From: Nostoc flagelliforme FACHB-838
GTDB taxonomy: Bacteria; Cyanobacteriota; Cyanobacteriia; Cyanobacteriales; Nostocaceae
NCBI RefSeq assembly: GCF_014698065.1
Contig: NZ_JACJSI010000005.1
Coordinates: 110,469 to 174,468, forward strand
DNA length: 64,000 bases
Direction: 5' to 3'
How positions within the stretch are numbered: position 1 is the stretch's first letter; each line of letters opens with the position of its first letter. The notes beneath the pieces are model-generated. The model saw only the letters and a list, made by a program, of their open reading frames with translations, had not been told where the DNA came from and searched no databases. Shown here piece by piece: positions 61,104-64,000 of the stretch. The translations under genes were made by a program, and so were the position numbers.

Positions 61104-61340
61104 ATGAGTGTGAATACGGTGCCTTCTATCAATTACTACTCTCTGGATCTGATTCAAGACGAAGCACGCCGACTGGTGCAAAAGGGGATGATTAGCCGAC
61201 AACAGCCAATATATACCCTCTGCCAATACATTCCAGCGAGAGAGTGGGTTTGCGTTGAATGTGAATTAGAGAAATGTGACTTTTTGTTACGCGATCGCAT
61301 TGGCGACCTAATTGGTCGTGAACAGTGGGACAACGACTAA
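61104..61340 (+). CDS. DUF4327 family protein
   Basis: 78 residues of a small cyanobacterial family of unknown function. The recognisable core is YYSLDLIQDEARRLVQKGMI, then ISRQQPIYTLCQYIPAREW and LRDRIGDLIGREQW. Cys residues in CVECELEKC may bind metal or be redox-active; that is inference. It is monocistronic. Confidence 0.78.
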   Translation: MSVNTVPSINYYSLDLIQDEARRLVQKGMISRQQPIYTLCQYIPAREWVCVECELEKCDFLLRDRIGDLIGREQWDND

Positions 61341-61594
61341 ATCAATCTTTGATTTCAGATTTGGATTGGGAGCTTATTCTCGATGTGTGAGTGTCACCAT
61401 CAACGATTTAAAGCCCAATCTGGGGGATAATCTCTGGTTTTTAATGAGCATTGCCCTACACAGAATCTTGCGTTTTTCATTAATACAGAAGCACTTGAGT
61501 CTGAATTTATATAACTTTTCAAGTCAAAGAATGCATCAGAACCATTTGTTATGTATATCTGGTGTCACAGCTTGAGTTTAGTATATAGATTCTG
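61341..61594. other. gap between DUF4327 and the MITE
   Basis: No supported gene. A plus-strand frame overlapping the DUF4327 end has no coding character. I see no clear terminator. Confidence 0.3.
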
Positions 61595-61777
61595 TGATGT
61601 TCCTACATTGATCCGATAGAGGTATAGACAATACAGTTTGGTTAACGTATTAATATTTTGAAGATCCCCCAAGTCCCTTAAAAAGGAGGATTTTAACCCT
61701 CTTTTACCTCCTTCTAAAGGGGGTCGTCGTAGGCGGTAGCATTTTAACCTAACTGTATTAGAAATGTAGGAACCTCA
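61595..61777. repeat. 183-bp MITE with nested inverted repeats
   Basis: Outer ends TGATGTTCCTACATT (61595-61609) and AATGTAGGAACCTCA (61763-61777) match 14 of 15 when inverted. Inner ends AATACAGTTTGGTTA (61630-61644) and TAACCTAACTGTATT (61745-61759) also match 14 of 15. Between them is a Pu/Py hairpin region ending GTCGTCGTAGGCGGTAGC, related to the insert in nnr. Confidence 0.8.
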
Positions 61778-61892
61778 CTTTTGACTCGCAATCAATTGCA
61801 TCGCTTTTTTTCAAGTAAGCGATATTCTGCTTGCTGTTAAAAGCTAAAATCCGTCTTGAAAAGTTTAGTTTGTTAAGTCGGGCTAATCGACA

Positions 61893-61931
61893 CCAGTTGC
61901 AGCAACAGAGGGAACCTCCGCAAGCAACTGG
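61893..61931 (-). other. hairpin region downstream of the 117-residue gene
   Basis: CCAGTTGC at 61893-61900 pairs fully with GCAACTGG at 61924-61931, enclosing a small stem GAGG-GAA-CCTC. Lying after the leftward gene at 62007, it may be a structured 3' end or a small RNA. No RNA family is recognised. Confidence 0.35.
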
Positions 61932-62006
61932 CTCAACCTTGAAAAAATTCAAAATTTATATAGTATTTTTTTAAATCTCGAAAAGCATAAAAAATCATCT
62001 TACATA

Positions 62007-62360
62007 TTATCCTACTTGCTCTAAATACTGATTAATGTCTTCAATGATGCGAGTAAGTTCAGCTTCAGTAGTCAAGCGAATGTTGAGGTTGCGGACAGTC
62101 AGCAAAACCTTGGCTGCGAAGGGCGTTGGCCAGATATTAGGATTACAGAAAATTTCTAAAAATACTTCACCTGTATAACGATATTCCAGGGGAGGCTGGG
62201 GAGTGACTCTACTACCGCCAGGAGTGGGTTTAGCGGCGACAGCTTTCAAGCGCTCCATCAGTTGATCCATTGCTGTCTTTAATTCGCGTGCTGCTTCGGG
62301 TGAAAAACTGAAGGAGACTGAGCCTTCAATTAGGTTCAATGTTAGAGGAGTTGAAGACAT
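62007..62360 (-). CDS. conserved-type hypothetical protein
   Basis: 117 residues, no family recognised. It begins MSSTPLTLNLIEGSVSFSFS, then a helix EAARELKTAMDQLMERLKAV, a short Pro-rich linker, and a strand-rich half (YTGEVFLEIFCNPNIWPTPF) ending in a helix. No signal peptide or membrane segment. The compact fold pattern and balanced composition suggest a real gene. It is flanked by gene-free DNA on both sides. Confidence 0.65.
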   Translation of the reverse strand: MSSTPLTLNLIEGSVSFSFSPEAARELKTAMDQLMERLKAVAAKPTPGGSRVTPQPPLEYRYTGEVFLEIFCNPNIWPTPFAAKVLLTVRNLNIRLTTEAELTRIIEDINQYLEQVG

Positions 62361-62640
62361 ACCTTTTTGATTAAAACTTCTTGATAAGTACTAATCTTAC
62401 TGGAATAAGGGGTCTAAATCCCACTTTGATAGTTCTCTGTGTCTTCTTCAAAAACCACAGCAGCAGGTAGGCACTTCCTTAAGTGGGTTAGGTTGAACAG
62501 AAAGATCAGAGTCACTTTTCCTGCTGCGAGTTTTTTGGTAATCCTAGACATGATTTTGTGTCTTTGATGGTTTTTTCGCCGGGTTAGTAGAAGTTTTTAG
62601 GCGTAGCTGGTCAGTTTTAAAAGAGAATTTGCTTTAGCTT

Positions 62641-62859
62641 GTGGAGCAAATGGCGATCGCCTCTCGCGGTGTTTTTGGTCGCCAAGTATTCATTGAAATG
62701 CATTTAATAGTAGATGCATCAGATGTAGAAACCGCTCACCACATTACTGAAGAAGTAGAAAGCTGATTAAAGGAACGGTTTCGTCCAGTAAGGATTTTAA
62801 TTCACGTCGAGCCACCAGCATATAAGTCTGAGCAAATTATTTTTGAAACGAAGGGATGA
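62641..62859 (+). pseudogene. cation diffusion facilitator C-terminal fragment with in-frame stop
   Basis: The frame reads SRGVFGRQVFIEMHLIVDAS, then DVETAHHITEEVES, a TGA at 62764-62766, and LKERFRPVRILIHVEPPAY to the end. This is the cytosolic C-terminal domain of CDF (FieF/CzcD type) metal efflux proteins. The transmembrane part is absent, so the gene is dead. Confidence 0.85.
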
Positions 62860-62885
62860 GGAAGCTGGGGGTAAATAACCAATTA

Positions 62886-63290
62886 CTAACTCTTATAATA
62901 GGCAATCAAATTAGCGACGATTGCAACTAATTCTCCAGGATCAACTGGTTTAGCCACATGACTTTGAAAGCCTGCTTCCAGGGCACGGCTACGATACTCG
63001 CTATCGCCGTATGCAGTTAAGGCGATAGCGGGGAGTTTTCCATAAATATCAGGCTTCAGCGCCCGGATCTTGCGGATGAAAGTGTAGCCATCTTCATCAG
63101 GCATAGCGATATCACAAATCAAGACATCTGGTTGCAACTCAGGTAATACTTTCAATGCTACTGCTGCTGATATAACTGCCGTAACAGTGGCTCCATCACC
63201 TTCTAACACGGTAGTAATGTAAAAGCGACTATCATCATCATCATCAACTACGAGGATGTTTAAGCCAGCAAGGGGAAAAGCAGGTTCCAT
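62886..63290 (-). CDS. single-domain response regulator
   Basis: Receiver domain alone, 134 residues from the ATG at 63288-63290, which is preceded by GGAG at 5 bases; an upstream ATG at 63312-63314 would add eight. It has ILVVDDDDDSRFYI with the acidic pocket, phosphoacceptor Asp in LICDIAMPDEDGYTF, and Lys in SHVAKPVDPGEL. Without an output domain it would act by protein contact, as in CheY-like or phosphorelay shuttles, or by docking to a hybrid kinase. No kinase is adjacent. Confidence 0.9.
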   Translation of the reverse strand: MEPAFPLAGLNILVVDDDDDSRFYITTVLEGDGATVTAVISAAVALKVLPELQPDVLICDIAMPDEDGYTFIRKIRALKPDIYGKLPAIALTAYGDSEYRSRALEAGFQSHVAKPVDPGELVAIVANLIAYYKS

Positions 63291-63898
63291 AACATCTCCA
63301 TTAATGTTGATCAAATGAAAGTTATTTATAATGAGCTGCTTGTTATTTATTTCTTAATAAGCATACCATTGGTAATTTTACTGCGATCGCGCCTATTTTC
63401 CTAGCTAATAACTCAAATTTATCCGATTACTATCAAGTTGATGGTTAATTATTCATTGATATTTATAATTGCTGGATAAAATTATGTTAGTATTTAAATT
63501 CTTTTATATTTTAGAAATTAACTTTAACGAGCGAAGAGTTGGACTTTCAAAATATCTTTGCTAATTACTGGCTGCTTCATTACTAATAAGCTTAAATTTT
63601 GATATAGGCTTTAAAAATTAAAAGTAGTAATATTAATTCTCTGTAAAGTTGTACTTAATGATTACTCATTATCCTTAGCATAAATACAGCGGCGTAAATA
63701 ATTAAAGGTTTTTAGTAAAAACTTTAGTCCTCAAATGAGGGCTGAAGTCCTTACTACAAAATAACCTCAATGTTTTTTACATACTTAACTTAGCCTTATT
63801 TATTCTCATCGACTTACTTGTTTGGCGGTTTATTTAATAATTAAATGCATATTCATAGCCAATTAGTAGAAAGTTACTTATAGCAACAGACAAGGCGG
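63291..63898. other. AT-rich gap with a dispersed hairpin
   Basis: No gene found. A hairpin ACTTTAGTCCTCA/TGAGGGCTGAAGT at 63721-63747, followed by CTTACTACAAA, resembles the CTTACTACAAAC at 28647-28656 and related repeats. The right edge meets the transposase end. Confidence 0.45.
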
Positions 63899-64000
63899 TT
63901 AGGACGCTAGGCGAAGTACATATTCCATAGCATCCCTGATACAGTCAAATTGAATAAGTTGTTGACGAATTCGACTCTTCAACCATGACCAACATCGCTC
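63899..64000 (-). CDS. IS630-type transposase, C-terminal 33 residues (cut by window edge)
   Basis: Reading leftward from the window edge, the frame starts ERCWSWLKSRIRQQLIQF and ends LRLAS with TAA at 63899-63901. The ERCWSWLKSRIR motif is the C-terminal DDE signature of the IS630 family in cyanobacteria, with Glu of the catalytic triad. The rest lies outside the window. It may be full or degenerate. Confidence 0.75.
   Translation of the reverse strand, partial: ERCWSWLKSRIRQQLIQFDCIRDAMEYVLRLAS

Noticed and set aside
61312..61575. 87-residue plus-strand frame overlapping the DUF4327 end
   Set aside because: No ribosome site, random composition, and overlap with a recognised gene.

Overview
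The window looks like chromosome from a filamentous, probably heterocyst-forming cyanobacterium of the Nostoc/Anabaena group. The evidence is the dense scatter of the HIP1 palindrome GCGATCGC, heptamer repeats of the CCAATGA type, a tRNA-Leu(UAA) gene split by a group I intron, cyanobacterial genes (cp12, ndhL, DUF3007, DUF751/Ycf33, DUF4327), a HetZ-related protein and a PEP-CTERM remnant. The species cannot be fixed from this sequence alone.

Layout. 1-5300: 5' part of glutathione reductase, a FecR-domain protein with a proline-rich repeat tail, a divergent beta-barrel protein, and a two-domain rhodanese. 5327-13940: MnmC-like methyltransferase, HD-GYP response regulator, glmU, DUF29, isoaspartyl peptidase, DUF2256, a SUKH protein and SelO. 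14013-19225: ABC exporter, coiled-coil membrane protein, the trpA-DUF3007-ndhL set, and the intron-bearing tRNA-Leu. 19622-28065: a hypothetical protein, an LPG-synthase-like membrane protein, two tandem lipoproteins, mtnP, a phosphoesterase, a FIST sensor and cp12. 28349-29535: a MITE-like element and a decayed IS5-family copy. 29577-32504: an LptA/OstA-like protein and a nucleobase salvage group (nucleoside hydrolase, fungal-type cytosine deaminase, ribokinase). 32598-34570: a NotI-like restriction-modification pair. 34575-41481: cysteine desulfurase, a phospholipase-D/EF-hand/HhH lipoprotein, an orphan PotC permease, a zinc-ribbon/kinase/FGE fusion and a PEP-CTERM fragment. 41468-50789: CrtISO-like oxidoreductase, a caspase-fold protein lacking its catalytic dyad, sat, a TPR protein, a possible toxin-immunity pair, and mnmA. 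51077-60018: SPOR-like protein, nnr, larC, a Sua5/TsaC protein, HetZ-related protein, a second nuclease-methylase pair, DUF751 and rbfA. 60019-64000: repeat-rich and gene-poor, with DUF4327, a small hypothetical protein, a dead cation-efflux fragment, a receiver-only regulator and the tail of an IS630-type transposase.

Most genes are single or in short pairs, separated by AT-rich gaps carrying dispersed repeats. Where genes overlap (DUF2256/isoaspartyl peptidase, methylase/NotI-like nuclease, toxin/immunity candidates) the overlap supports co-translation. Sulfur and tRNA modification recurs: cysteine desulfurase, MnmA, an MnmC-like enzyme, TsaC, rhodanese and ATP sulfurylase, though not as one operon.

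I found no CRISPR array, prophage or large biosynthetic cluster. The strongest candidates for something unusual are the NotI-like R-M pair, the Tyr/Ser pseudo-orthocaspase, the PLD/EF-hand/HhH lipoprotein, the salvage genes with only 16 bp between divergent starts, the small overlapping pair at 48921-49656, and two repeats carried in frame inside conserved enzymes.
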